Source: Anaerofilum hominis (lineage in GTDB: Bacteria > Bacillota > Clostridia > Oscillospirales > Ruminococcaceae). From it: DNA of 64,000 nucleotides. The position numbers and the translations under genes are program-made. The DNA lies in contig NZ_JACONZ010000005.1 in the NCBI RefSeq assembly GCF_014287275.1, positions 279,850-343,849 on the forward strand, read 5' to 3'. This document shows, piece by piece, positions 18,076 through 26,757 of this stretch. The notes below the pieces were generated by a model that saw nothing but the letters and a program-made list of their open reading frames with translations, had not been told where the DNA came from and did not search any database. Each line of letters begins with the position of its first letter. The stretch's first letter is position 1.

Positions 18076-19902
18076 TTACTTCGCGTCTTTCAGCGCGTCT
18101 TTCACAGCTTCAATGATGCCGTTGGAGGTGTTGGTCGCGCCGGCGACCGCGTCCACCTCCGCCTTTTGGCCGCGGATGATCTCGTTGCCCACGCCCTTTT
18201 CGGCGTTCTGCCAGATGCCGTCGGTTTCCGCGTGGTCGGCCAGCTTCACCGAGACGATGTTGCCGCCCTCCACAGTGACCGTGACGGTGAGCGCGCCTCC
18301 GTTGCCGCTGCCGCTGCCGGTGTAGACGCCGTCCTTGTAGCCGCCCTCCACCTCGGGCACGGCCGTTTCCTCTTTCTCCACCTGGATGGTCAGCGCGGTG
18401 TTGCCGCCGTTTGCCAGCAGATAACGCTCAGCGGAGGAACCGGCGATGCGGCCGAAAACCACGATATCCGTGACCGCGTTGCCGCCCAGCCGGTTGGCGC
18501 CGTGTACGCCGCCCGTGACCTCGCCGGCCGCAAACAGGCCGGGCAGGACGCTGCCGGCAGCGCCGATCACCTCGCAGGAGGCGTTGATCCTGACGCCGCC
18601 CATGGTGTGATGCACCGCCGGGGCGCACAGACAGGCGTAAAAGCCGGGGGTGGTCAGATCGGAACCCATCGAGGTGTCGATACGGCCGAATTCGCCGTCC
18701 ACGCCCGCCTGCGCATAGCCCGCATAAACGTCCATGGTCTCCCGCAGGGCGGCCGGGTCCACGCCGATCTGTTCGGCAAGGCCCTCGACGGTGTCGCTCT
18801 CAAAGACGATACCGGCGGAAATGTAGCTTTCGATCGCTTTCAGGCTGTCGCGCACCGCTTGGTCAAAGACCATATAGCACACGCCGTCGGTCTGCTCCAG
18901 GATGGCGGCCGACACCACGTCGCGGGTCTCCATCTCGCTCACAAAGCGCTTGCCCTCTTTGTTCACCAGGATGGCGCCGTTGCCGCGCACGCCCTCGGTG
19001 TACATGGTCTGGGTGTCCGGGTTGACGGTGGGATGGGTTTGGATCTGGTCCATATCCACAAAGTCGGCGCCCGCGGCCTTTGCCATGGCGATGCCGTCGC
19101 CGGTGGCCCCGGCCTGGTTGGTGGTGCCAAAGCCCGCCAGCTCCGGCTTGTACTCGGCCACCATTTCGTTGTTGGCGCCAAAGCCGCCGGTGGCCAGCAC
19201 CACGGCCCTGCAGCCGATGGTGTACGCGCCGGAGGGGCCGGTGACCTTCACGCCGGAGACGGCGCCCTTTTCATCCACCAGGATCTCGTCGGCCCGGGTG
19301 TTCAGCAGCACGGGGATCCCCAGCGCTTCCACCTTGGCGTTCAGGGCCTTGACCAGCATCGGCCCCACGGCGGAGGTGTCGCTGGGCCGGTGGATGCGCA
19401 TCACCGACGCGCCGGCGAATTGGCCGACCACCGACAGGTCCCCGCCGATCTCGTTGACCCAGTCCACCGCGCCGGCGGAGTTCTCGGCCATGACGGTGAC
19501 CAGCTGCCGGTCGTTCAGCTCCTTGCCGCCTTTCATCGTGTCCTCGACAAACAGCCCGACGCTGTCCTCAATGCCCTCAGCTGCCTGGTAAGAGGTCTCG
19601 CAGGCGTTGAGGCCGCCGGTGGAACGGGTGGTGTTGCCGCCGGTCTGCGGCATCTTTTCGACGATCACCACGTTGGTGGCGCCGTCCTGTACCGCCTGGA
19701 TGGCGGCGGTCATGCCGGCGCCGCCCGCGCCGATCACGACGATATCGGCGCTCTGGTCCTCTGCGGGCGCGGCGGTGGGCGCGGGCGCGGAGGACGAAGC
19801 GCCGGAGGCCGCGCTGCCGTCCGCGCTGGCAAAGCAGCTTGCCAGGCTGACGGCCAGCAGCAGGACGACGAGAACGATCGCAATGAGTTTCTGGTTCTTC
19901 AT
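18076..19902 (-). CDS. Secreted lipoprotein flavoprotein reductase (fumarate/urocanate reductase-like) with FMN-binding domain
   Basis: Likely extracellular electron-acceptor reductase. 608 residues: signal peptide with lipobox LASC (Cys23), Ser/Ala/Pro linker, FAD-binding domain starting VVIGAGGAGMTAA (~54), flavocytochrome-c-type active-site regions (APAVHHTMGG, HGANRLGGNA), then a C-terminal FMN-binding domain (about 525-608). That domain contains DAVAGATNTS, the motif type in which a Thr receives covalent FMN from ApbE. No haem motif is present, so electrons must arrive by flavin. The substrate (fumarate, urocanate, acrylate or other) cannot be told. It has its own consensus promoter; no apbE is in the window. 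Confidence 0.9.
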   Translation of the reverse strand: MKNQKLIAIVLVVLLLAVSLASCFASADGSAASGASSSAPAPTAAPAEDQSADIVVIGAGGAGMTAAIQAVQDGATNVVIVEKMPQTGGNTTRSTGGLNACETSYQAAEGIEDSVGLFVEDTMKGGKELNDRQLVTVMAENSAGAVDWVNEIGGDLSVVGQFAGASVMRIHRPSDTSAVGPMLVKALNAKVEALGIPVLLNTRADEILVDEKGAVSGVKVTGPSGAYTIGCRAVVLATGGFGANNEMVAEYKPELAGFGTTNQAGATGDGIAMAKAAGADFVDMDQIQTHPTVNPDTQTMYTEGVRGNGAILVNKEGKRFVSEMETRDVVSAAILEQTDGVCYMVFDQAVRDSLKAIESYISAGIVFESDTVEGLAEQIGVDPAALRETMDVYAGYAQAGVDGEFGRIDTSMGSDLTTPGFYACLCAPAVHHTMGGVRINASCEVIGAAGSVLPGLFAAGEVTGGVHGANRLGGNAVTDIVVFGRIAGSSAERYLLANGGNTALTIQVEKEETAVPEVEGGYKDGVYTGSGSGNGGALTVTVTVEGGNIVSVKLADHAETDGIWQNAEKGVGNEIIRGQKAEVDAVAGATNTSNGIIEAVKDALKDAK

Positions 19903-19946
19903 GCTTTTCTCCTCTTGTGTAAAAAATGTGAAAGAATGCGGTTTCC

Positions 19947-19975
19947 ATTGTAAGGGAAACGGAGGCCTAATTCAA
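19947..19975 (-). promoter_or_regulatory. Promoter of the flavoprotein gene
   Basis: On the minus strand TTGAAT (19975-19970), 17 bp, TACAAT (19952-19947), 45 bases before the start codon. The remainder of the 19903-20262 gap shows no gene. Confidence 0.75.
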
Positions 19976-20262
19976 CTACAAAACGTTGACGATCTTTTAA
20001 CAGCCTGCGTTTTCGGAAAAAGACACAAAAAACGGCCCCCCGGCTCTCTTTTGCCCGTCAAAAAAGGGAGGGGCCCAGCGCTGCGGCAGAGAGAAAGCGG
20101 GCGGCGGGCGCAGGGCCCCCGCTCAAAAGACGAAAGATCCTGCGCGGAAAAGGAGGCGGCAACGGGCCGCCCGCTGATGGAGACCCCCCATTTTTAAGCG
20201 GCGGGGAGGAAAAAAACAGAAAGGCGCGCCCGGCGCCCCTCTGCGCCGGTCCCGCGGCCGGT

Positions 20263-21540
20263 TCAGGGCGTGATGCGGCGGCACTCGAGATAGTAGCGCT
20301 TTTCCTCCGCGTGGCCCATGCTGAAAGTCTTTTTCGGCAGCACGCCGCCGAGGTAGACGCCGCGGAAGAGGTCTTCCTTTTCAAACGGCGGCAGCAGCAG
20401 CCCCAGCGCCCCGCGGCCCGCCAGCCCGCGCACGGCCGCTTCGCCGTGGATATAATCCACCCGCGCCGCGGGATGGGCGGGGAGATAGTCGGACAAAAAC
20501 GCTTCCAGGCTGCCCACGCAAAGAGGCCAGGCGGGGTTTTGGACGGCATAGTGCCGGTCGCCGTCCGCCGTCACCAGCGTAAAGCGCTGGCACGCGTCCC
20601 CGGCGCTGCCGGGGCGGGTGAGCGCCGCGCCGCGGGCCGCAAAAAAGCGCTGCATCGCGTCAGTGAACGCATCCTCCGGCACCCCGAACACCACCCGGTG
20701 GATGGGCTCCACCAGGATGGCGGGGTCGTGGATGTTTTCCAGCTCTACCAGACAGTAGCGGGCGGGATGCCCCTCCGCCTGGGCGGGGGAGAGGCCGGCC
20801 TTGACCTCTTCCCACCAGGCCTTGGCGGTCGCCAGCGAATGGTTGCCGTCGCCCACCGCAATGGCGATGGGGCTGCGTCCGCCCGGGCCGGGCCGGACGG
20901 CAAAGGCCTCGGCGGCGGCGACGACGCTTTCGACCAGGACGGGGTCGGTGACCGCGCGGCCCTCGATGCGTCCCCCGCCCAGCATCAGCGGGGTGTCATA
21001 GAGCAGCGGCAGCTTCTCCCGCGCCGCGGCCAGCGGGCCGAGCAGCGTGTTTTGGGGGTCGTCCACCAGCATCAGGATGTGGGGCGTTTCCAGCGCCGCC
21101 CCCCGGCGCACGGCCAGGCGGGGCGGGATGCGGCTTTCCACCGTGTTCTCGGTGGGGCGGATCAGGGGCTGCGCGCCCTTTGTATAGCTGTATTGTTCCA
21201 GATCGACGGCGGCGACCAGGCCCTCCCGCACGCCGCTGCCGGTGGTGCGGCGCACGTAAACGAACCCCTGCACCCGCCGGGTGAGGGTGTGGGCCAGCGC
21301 GTCCCGCATGGCGCGGTGGATGTTTTCGATGCGGGCTTCGACCCCCGGCTGGTCGAGATAGACCTCCGGCAGGACCAGGTCCAGGCAGCTGGGACTGTCT
21401 CCGGCCAGGGCCTCCGCCTGCTGCCAGTATTCCGGCTGGGAGGTGAACTGATCGCAGGCGAGACAGGCCCACTTTTCCAGGTCTGTGTCCGCGCGGGGCA
21501 GCAGGATCTCTGCGGGCTCGACGATGCGGTGCTTTTTCAT
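20263..21540 (-). CDS. DUF1015 family protein
   Basis: 425 residues, matching the DUF1015 family by VAVGDGNHSLATAKAWW, RPTENTVESR and the C-terminal VDYIHGEAAV region. The family is conserved and often called a putative HTH or SpoOJ/ParA-like protein, but the function is unproven. No membrane segment. ATG 21540 follows AGAGAGGAACATC. It has its own promoter at 21701-21729 and a leader of about 150 bases; it is divergent from the EamA transporter. Confidence 0.88.
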   Translation of the reverse strand: MKKHRIVEPAEILLPRADTDLEKWACLACDQFTSQPEYWQQAEALAGDSPSCLDLVLPEVYLDQPGVEARIENIHRAMRDALAHTLTRRVQGFVYVRRTTGSGVREGLVAAVDLEQYSYTKGAQPLIRPTENTVESRIPPRLAVRRGAALETPHILMLVDDPQNTLLGPLAAAREKLPLLYDTPLMLGGGRIEGRAVTDPVLVESVVAAAEAFAVRPGPGGRSPIAIAVGDGNHSLATAKAWWEEVKAGLSPAQAEGHPARYCLVELENIHDPAILVEPIHRVVFGVPEDAFTDAMQRFFAARGAALTRPGSAGDACQRFTLVTADGDRHYAVQNPAWPLCVGSLEAFLSDYLPAHPAARVDYIHGEAAVRGLAGRGALGLLLPPFEKEDLFRGVYLGGVLPKKTFSMGHAEEKRYYLECRRITP

Positions 21541-21700
21541 GATGTTCCTCTCTTTTTTACGGTTTGCGGCGGCTGCTCTTCCGCAGGGGCGGGGCCGGAA
21601 GTCCCCCTGCCCGGCGGGCGGGACGCGGCAAAAGCGGGGGCGTCCTTTTGCCGGGAAAAGGGCTTCTCTTCTAGTTTTTGCAGCGGCCTAATATCCTTAA

Positions 21701-21729
21701 ATTATAAGGCCGAAAGCGCGGTTTTGCAA
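21701..21729 (-). promoter_or_regulatory. Promoter of the DUF1015 gene
   Basis: Minus strand TTGCAA (21729-21724), 17 bp, TATAAT (21706-21701). A near-perfect inverted repeat CGGCCTAATA..TATAAGGCCG (21683-21712) covers the -10 and could be an operator. Confidence 0.75.
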
Positions 21730-21766
21730 GAAAACGCGGCAAACGGCGGCGAAAGGGGCAGGCGGT

Positions 21767-22636
21767 ATGAGGCGGGAAGCGGCGCAGGCGGAGGACGGCA
21801 GAAAAAAAGTGCTGGCGGCGGCACTGATGTTCAGCATCAGCGGGGTGTGCGTCAAGCTCATCCCCTGGTCCCCCCTGGCCATCAACGGCGCCCGCGGGGC
21901 GGTGGGCGCGCTGGTGATGGGTCTCTGGTTTGCGGGCACGGGGCACCGCTTCCGGCTCAACGGGGCGGTGCTCACCGGCGCGCTGGCGCTCTGCCTGACC
22001 AATATCCTCTATGTCTTTTCCACCAAGCTCACCACCGCGGCAAACGCCATCCTGCTGCAGTACACCTCCCCCATCTTTGTGGTGCTGCTGCTCTGGCTGG
22101 GCTTTGGCAAGCGGCCGCGCAGGCTGGATCTGACCGCCTGTTTTTTTGTGTTCTGCGGTATTTTGTTTTTCTTTTTCGACTCGCTCACCGCCGACAGCCT
22201 GCTGGGCAATTTTCTCGGGCTTGCCAGCGGGCTGACCTATGCCGGGGTCTTTCTGGTCAATCTGCTGCCCGGGGCGGACAGCATGTCCTCTTTTTTGCTG
22301 GCCCAGCTGATGGGGGCGGCCCTGGGCGCACCGTTTCTGCTGGGGGAGCGCAGTTTTCCGCCCGCCGCCCTGGCCGCGGCGGCCCTGATGGGGGTGTTCC
22401 AGATCGGGCTGGGCTTCCTGCTGCTGTCCCAGGGGCTCGCCGTCACCCCCGCGGTCACCGCCAACCTGATCTGCGCGGTCGAGCCCATCCTCAACCCCAC
22501 GCTGGTGGCGCTGCTGTGCGGCGAGCGCCCGGGACGGTTTGCACTGGTGGGGGCGGTGATCGTGCTGGCGGGGGTGATCGGGTACAACGTCATGAACGGC
22601 CGGCCGGGCGCGCGCGGGCAGGGCGGCGCGGGATAG
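21767..22636 (+). CDS. EamA-type (DMT superfamily) transporter
   Basis: 289 residues with about ten hydrophobic segments in two EamA repeats; the second repeat ends with VEPILNPTLVALLCGERP, the usual EamA C-terminal pattern. Probably an exporter of a small metabolite; substrate unknown. ATG 21767 is preceded by AAAGGGGCAGGCGGT. A MerR-type regulator starts 96 bases downstream under its own promoter. Confidence 0.88.
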   Translation: MRREAAQAEDGRKKVLAAALMFSISGVCVKLIPWSPLAINGARGAVGALVMGLWFAGTGHRFRLNGAVLTGALALCLTNILYVFSTKLTTAANAILLQYTSPIFVVLLLWLGFGKRPRRLDLTACFFVFCGILFFFFDSLTADSLLGNFLGLASGLTYAGVFLVNLLPGADSMSSFLLAQLMGAALGAPFLLGERSFPPAALAAAALMGVFQIGLGFLLLSQGLAVTPAVTANLICAVEPILNPTLVALLCGERPGRFALVGAVIVLAGVIGYNVMNGRPGARGQGGAG

Positions 22637-22676
22637 AAAAACACAGCGCTGGCTTTGCCGCACCGGCAGCGGCCTT

Positions 22677-22704
22677 TTGCCGCGCCCCGGCCCTGTGCTA
22701 CAAT
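22677..22704 (+). promoter_or_regulatory. Promoter of the MerR-family gene
   Basis: TTGCCG (22677-22682), 16 bp, TACAAT (22699-22704); about 28 bases before GTG 22733. Confidence 0.65.
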
Positions 22705-22732
22705 AGAGGAAAAGCGCCGGGAGGTGGAGACC

Positions 22733-23593
22733 GTGGACTGGGAAGAGGAACGGCAAAAGAGCTTTTACGAGGTGGACCGCAGGGACAACGAGCGGCTGGA
22801 AGACAGCTTTGCCCCCGCGCTGGTCTATCGCGCTCTGGGGTTCACGCGGGAGATGCTGCGCTATTATGAAAAGCTGGGGCTGATCCGCCCGCGGCAGAGC
22901 GAGGAGAACGGCTACCGGGCGTTCTCCCTCTCGGAGGTGGAAAAACTGCTGGCCATCGACCTCTACCGCAGGCGGGGGTTTTCGGCCTCTGAGCTGCAGG
23001 GCCTGCTCAATGCCGATCCGGCCGCCGCCGGGCGGCAATACGCGGAAAAAGCCGACGACCTGCGGCGGCAGATCGCCGAGCAGGAGCGCCTGCTGGCCCT
23101 GGTGGAAAAGGACCGCGCCCTGCTCGAAGCGCTGCCACGGGAGCTGGGACAGTTCCGGGTGCGGGAGGATCTCCCGCTTTACCGGGTGGTGGACAGGCTG
23201 CCCGCCTTTACCAGCTTTGAGGAGTATGGCGAACATCTGACTGCGCGGCTGCGGCCGGGAGAAGAGGCGCTGCTCTCGCGGATGTTCCGGGTGGTGGAGG
23301 TGGACGAGCACAGAGGGTATCTCAACTCCTGCATCTGCGTGGTAGAGCGCGCCGAAAAGCGGGAACCGGACGGGGAATACCTGCACAGCGGCCGCTGCCT
23401 TTACACGGTGGTGGAGACGTCGGAGGGGGATCTCGGCATCATGGAACGGATGTTCCGCCGCACCCAAGCGTGGCGGGAGCGCCACGGGCAGGGCCTGAAA
23501 ATGAAAGGGGTCGTGTATATCCAGCCGCGGCTGCTGATGCCCTCAGGGCCGCAGGGGCGGGGGTATTGCGAGACCTTTATCCCACTGGAGTGA
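22733..23593 (+). CDS. MerR-family transcriptional regulator with large effector domain
   Basis: 286 residues from GTG 22733, chosen because GGGAGGTGGAG precedes it and a promoter lies just upstream; the longer frame starts within the preceding intergenic region. The N-terminal MerR helix-turn-helix and wing are seen in LGFTREMLRYYEKLGLIRP and NGYRAFSLSEVEKLLAID. A coiled linker follows (EKADDLRRQIAEQERLLALVEKD), then a ~150-residue C-terminal domain that may bind a drug or metabolite (GyrI-like in layout, not proven). It may control the adjacent EamA transporter. Terminator at 23644. Confidence 0.9.
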   Translation: MDWEEERQKSFYEVDRRDNERLEDSFAPALVYRALGFTREMLRYYEKLGLIRPRQSEENGYRAFSLSEVEKLLAIDLYRRRGFSASELQGLLNADPAAAGRQYAEKADDLRRQIAEQERLLALVEKDRALLEALPRELGQFRVREDLPLYRVVDRLPAFTSFEEYGEHLTARLRPGEEALLSRMFRVVEVDEHRGYLNSCICVVERAEKREPDGEYLHSGRCLYTVVETSEGDLGIMERMFRRTQAWRERHGQGLKMKGVVYIQPRLLMPSGPQGRGYCETFIPLE

Positions 23594-23643
23594 GAGGGCG
23601 GGGGAGCAGTGCGGCAAAGAGGGCGCCGGGGCGCTGTTTTTAT

Positions 23644-23672
23644 GGCCCGGGTCTTAAAGACGGGCCGTTTTT
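23644..23672 (+). terminator. Terminator after the MerR-family gene
   Basis: Interrupted GC stem GGCCCGGGTCT..AGACGGGCC followed by five T. Confidence 0.75.
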
Positions 23673-23780
23673 GCAGACCCGCTTTCCGCCGCCGCGCGCG
23701 GCAGCGGAAATGGGGGATAAAAAAGCTTGACCTGGTTGCCGCAACCACCTGTATACTGACGGGGAAGGGAGGCGGTGAAG

Positions 23781-24251
23781 ATGAAAACGATCTGGATCAC
23801 CGAGCTGGACTGCCCGCTGCCCGCAGGGGACGCGGTGCTGGACCTGAAAAGGCGAAAGATCCGTCCCTGTACCGGCTGCTGGGCGTGCTGGGTGCGCACG
23901 CCGGGCCGCTGCGCCCAGCGGGACTTGGACGATTTTTATCGGTCCTTTGTGAACGCAGAGCGGGCGGTGTTCCTGCCGCGGCCCCGCTGCGGGTTTGTCA
24001 GCGGCGATCTGAAAAACCTGTTCGACCGCATGATCCCGCTGGCGCTGCCCTATATCTCCTACCAAACGGGAGAATCCATGCATGCGCCCCGCTATGCGCG
24101 GCTGCCCGGGGTGGAGGTCCGATATGAGGACGCGTTTGAGCGGCAGGAGGACCGGCAGCTGTTCTGCGAGTATCTGGAGCGGGTGTTTTATCAGTTCGGC
24201 GCGCCGCTGCTGCGGCTGGAGCCGATAGGCAAAGGGGGGCCGCAGGGATGA
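23781..24251 (+). CDS. Flavodoxin-fold protein with Cys-rich CxxCWxCW motif
   Basis: 156 residues resembling the C-terminal half of NADPH-dependent FMN reductase/iron-sulfur flavoproteins. CTGCWACW with a further Cys in PGRC lies at about residue 30, followed by flavodoxin-like DLKNLFDRM. The usual N-terminal FMN phosphate-binding loop (GSPR-type) is absent here, but is present at the start of the next gene. ATG 23781 has GGGAGG 8 bases upstream; GTG 23775 is too close to that site. Its stop overlaps the next start (ATGA), so the two products are probably made together and may form one flavoenzyme. Confidence 0.75.
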   Translation: MKTIWITELDCPLPAGDAVLDLKRRKIRPCTGCWACWVRTPGRCAQRDLDDFYRSFVNAERAVFLPRPRCGFVSGDLKNLFDRMIPLALPYISYQTGESMHAPRYARLPGVEVRYEDAFERQEDRQLFCEYLERVFYQFGAPLLRLEPIGKGGPQG

Positions 24252-24928
24252 AAGAGGTGATCGTGAACGGTTCGCCCAGGGGACGGGCGGGGAATACCGA
24301 GATCTTCATTCGCCGTTTTCTGAAAGGCCTGGGCCGCGAGCTGCCGGTGCGCTATGCAGCGCAGGAGGATGCGGAACAGCTGGCGCAGGAGCTGCAGACC
24401 TGCAGCCTGGTGCTGCTTTTTACGCCCCTTTATGTCCACGCGGTGCCGGGGCCGGTGCAGGAGCTGTTGGGGCGGATGCGCCCCTTTGCGCAGCCGGGCG
24501 CACGGATGGGGTTTGTGGTGCAGTCCGGCTTTGTGGAGGCGGCCCAGTCCCGCTATGCAGTGCGGCTGCTGGAGGCGCAGGGGCGCCGCCTGGGGGCGGA
24601 AAATCTCGGCTGCGCAGTGCGGGGCAACGCGGCGGGCACGGCGATGATGGGGGAAAAGGGCAATGCGGCTCTTTTTCAGCTGCTGGAGCGGCTGGGCGCG
24701 GCCTTTGCAGAGACCGGCGGCTTTGACCCGCAGACCGTAAAAGCCCTGGGCACCCCTTACCGGCTTACAAAAAGGCAGGCGATGGGGATGGAACTGCTCT
24801 ACCGGCTGCGGATCGGCCGCGTGATGTGGTATTGGATGTTGCTGCAAAACCGCGCTTTCCGCCGGCGCCGCGCCCGCCCCTGGCTGGGGGACGCGCCGCC
24901 GGACAGCGGCGGGCAGGCGAAAAAGTGA
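24248..24928 (+). CDS. NAD(P)H-dependent oxidoreductase, flavodoxin fold
   Basis: 226 residues with the FMN-loop NGSPRGRAGNTEIF at the very N-terminus and a LVLLFTPLYVHAVPGPVQELLGRM segment typical of FMN reductases. The C-terminus is basic. The start overlaps the stop of the preceding flavodoxin-like gene by four bases. The substrate is unknown. A perfect 11-bp terminator stem with T run follows immediately. Confidence 0.8.
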   Translation: MKEVIVNGSPRGRAGNTEIFIRRFLKGLGRELPVRYAAQEDAEQLAQELQTCSLVLLFTPLYVHAVPGPVQELLGRMRPFAQPGARMGFVVQSGFVEAAQSRYAVRLLEAQGRRLGAENLGCAVRGNAAGTAMMGEKGNAALFQLLERLGAAFAETGGFDPQTVKALGTPYRLTKRQAMGMELLYRLRIGRVMWYWMLLQNRAFRRRRARPWLGDAPPDSGGQAKK

Positions 24929-24929
24929 G

Positions 24930-24961
24930 GGAGGTGGGCGCCGCGCGCCCACCTCCTTTTT
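24930..24961. terminator. Terminator between convergent genes
   Basis: GGAGGTGGGCG stem (24930-24940 with 24946-24956) and T run. It abuts the stop of the convergent radical SAM gene. Confidence 0.85.
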
Positions 24962-26757
24962 CAACGTCCGTTTTTCTCCGCGGCCCGGGGCGGCGCGTGT
25001 CCGGCTGCGGCAAAAAATTCCTCCACCGGCAGCGTCGTCAGCGCATAGCGCCCGGTCACCGGGTCGCGGCGGGTATAATCGGCCACGGCAAGCGCCCGGC
25101 CGCCGCTGCAGCAGCCCGCCCCGCTGTAAAGGATGCAGAAGCCCAGCTGCCCGGCGTGGAATTTTTCTCCCGGCCGGTCCACCGGCAGCGCCCCGTGATC
25201 CGCCGCGCCGGAGCGCAGCAGCGGCGCGATGCGGCCGTGATCGGGGTCCTCGGCCCGCAGAAAGCCGGGTAGGCGGCCGCCGCGGCGGCCGGAGAGCAGG
25301 TCCAGGCAGAGCAGGTCCCGCAGGCGCTGGGGGGCCATGCCCGCAAGGCCGCCCCCAAACTGGAACAGCAGCTCCGCCACCGCGTCCTGCGCCGGGTGCT
25401 CCCCCGCGCCCCGGGCTGCGGCAAAGCCGCCGAAAGCGGCGAAAAAGGCAAAGGCGCCGCCCTGCCAGAGGCCCAGCAGCTCGGCCAGGGCGCGGGGGTA
25501 CCGGCCGCTGTTGTAAAGCCAGCCCAGCGCCCGCTCGGCCGTTTTGATGCGGTGGAACGACGCGGGCTGCAGCCAGCGGGTGGCGCGCACCTCGTAGGGT
25601 GGCGCCGGGTCGTACTGTAGCCCCAGCTGTGTGGCCCGCGCCCGCAGCGCGCTGCCGCGCAGCAGCTTCAAAAAGCCCAGCTGCAGCTGATGGGGCCGCA
25701 GCGCAAAGGCGCGGTCAAAGCTGGCGGCAAAGGAAGCGGCGTCCTCATAGGGCAGCCCGGCGATCAGGTCCACGTGCAGGTGGATGTTGCCGCCCGCCCG
25801 GATCGAGAGCAGGTTGGCGCACAGGCGCGAGAGATCGGTCCTGCGCTGCACGGCTCCCAGCGTTTCGGGGTTAAAGCTCTGCAGGCCGGCTTCAAACTGG
25901 AACAAACCCGGCGGCGCGGTTTTTAAAAAGGCAAGGCAGGCGTCGCTGAACAGGTCGGCCCCCACCTCAAAGTGGAAACACACCCCGGCGGGGATGGCCC
26001 CGTCCAGCCGCTGCCGGACGAGAAACCGCCAGATCTCCATCGCGCGCTTCTCATCGGCATTAAAAGTCCGGTCCACAAATTTGATCGTTTTGCTGCCTGA
26101 GGCGGACAGCTTGAGCAGGCGGCGCTCCATCTCCGGCAGCGGGAACTGCCGCAGCCGGTCCTCCCGTCCAGAAAGGCAGAACGCGCAGGTAAAAGGGCAG
26201 CCACGGCTGGTCTCCACATAGGCGATGCGCCCGGCCAGCGCGGCGAAGTACGCGGGGGTATAGGGGTCGGGAAGCTGCACCGCGGGCGGGGGCGGCGGGC
26301 TGCTTGTGATCTGCCCCCCTCTGCGGCAGACCAGCCCAGGCACCCCGGCCCAGGAAGCGCCGGAGGCCAGCGCGTCGAGAAAGAGGGGAAAGGCAGTCTC
26401 CCCCTCGCCGGTCAGCACACAGTCGACGGCGGGGTTGGCCTCGAGAAAGGCCGCGGTGTCAAAGCTGGCCTCCGGCCCGCCTACCGCGATCACGGCGTCG
26501 GGCAGCAGCGCGCGCAGCAGGGGGAAAAGCGCCTGCAGGTAAGCGGCGTTCCAGATATAGCAGCTCAGGGCCACCAGTCCGGGTCTCCCCTCCGCCAGGC
26601 GGGCGGCAGTCTGGCGGACGGGTTGATTGATGTTGGCGTCCACGACCTGCAGTTCGCCGGGGTCGGCGCACCGCTCCCACGCGGCGGCGGCAAGGCACCA
26701 GGGGGCCAGGGCGGAGTGGATGTACTGGCTGTTCACCTGACAGAGAATGGTTTTCAT
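24961..26757 (-). CDS. B12-binding-domain radical SAM protein (DUF4080 type)
   Basis: 598 residues. An N-terminal cobalamin-binding-like Rossmann domain (1-~150; VVDANINQPV, VGGPEASF) is followed by a radical SAM core with the 4Fe-4S motif RGCPFTCAFCLSG near residue 190 and a C-terminal extension of the DUF4080 kind. Such proteins modify unknown substrates using SAM radicals. The start overlaps the stop of the upstream DUF1266 gene (ATGA), so the two are translationally coupled. The N-terminal domain lacks a visible DxHxxG motif, so cobalamin binding is uncertain. Confidence 0.88.
   Translation of the reverse strand: MKTILCQVNSQYIHSALAPWCLAAAAWERCADPGELQVVDANINQPVRQTAARLAEGRPGLVALSCYIWNAAYLQALFPLLRALLPDAVIAVGGPEASFDTAAFLEANPAVDCVLTGEGETAFPLFLDALASGASWAGVPGLVCRRGGQITSSPPPPPAVQLPDPYTPAYFAALAGRIAYVETSRGCPFTCAFCLSGREDRLRQFPLPEMERRLLKLSASGSKTIKFVDRTFNADEKRAMEIWRFLVRQRLDGAIPAGVCFHFEVGADLFSDACLAFLKTAPPGLFQFEAGLQSFNPETLGAVQRRTDLSRLCANLLSIRAGGNIHLHVDLIAGLPYEDAASFAASFDRAFALRPHQLQLGFLKLLRGSALRARATQLGLQYDPAPPYEVRATRWLQPASFHRIKTAERALGWLYNSGRYPRALAELLGLWQGGAFAFFAAFGGFAAARGAGEHPAQDAVAELLFQFGGGLAGMAPQRLRDLLCLDLLSGRRGGRLPGFLRAEDPDHGRIAPLLRSGAADHGALPVDRPGEKFHAGQLGFCILYSGAGCCSGGRALAVADYTRRDPVTGRYALTTLPVEEFFAAAGHAPPRAAEKNGR

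Noticed and set aside
17923-19953. 676-codon plus-strand frame opposite the flavoprotein gene
   Set aside because: His/Ala/Gly-rich shadow translation of a high-GC gene; no start signals.
20311-22869. 852-codon plus-strand frame over DUF1015 and EamA genes
   Set aside because: Crosses two recognised genes in wrong frames; shadow.
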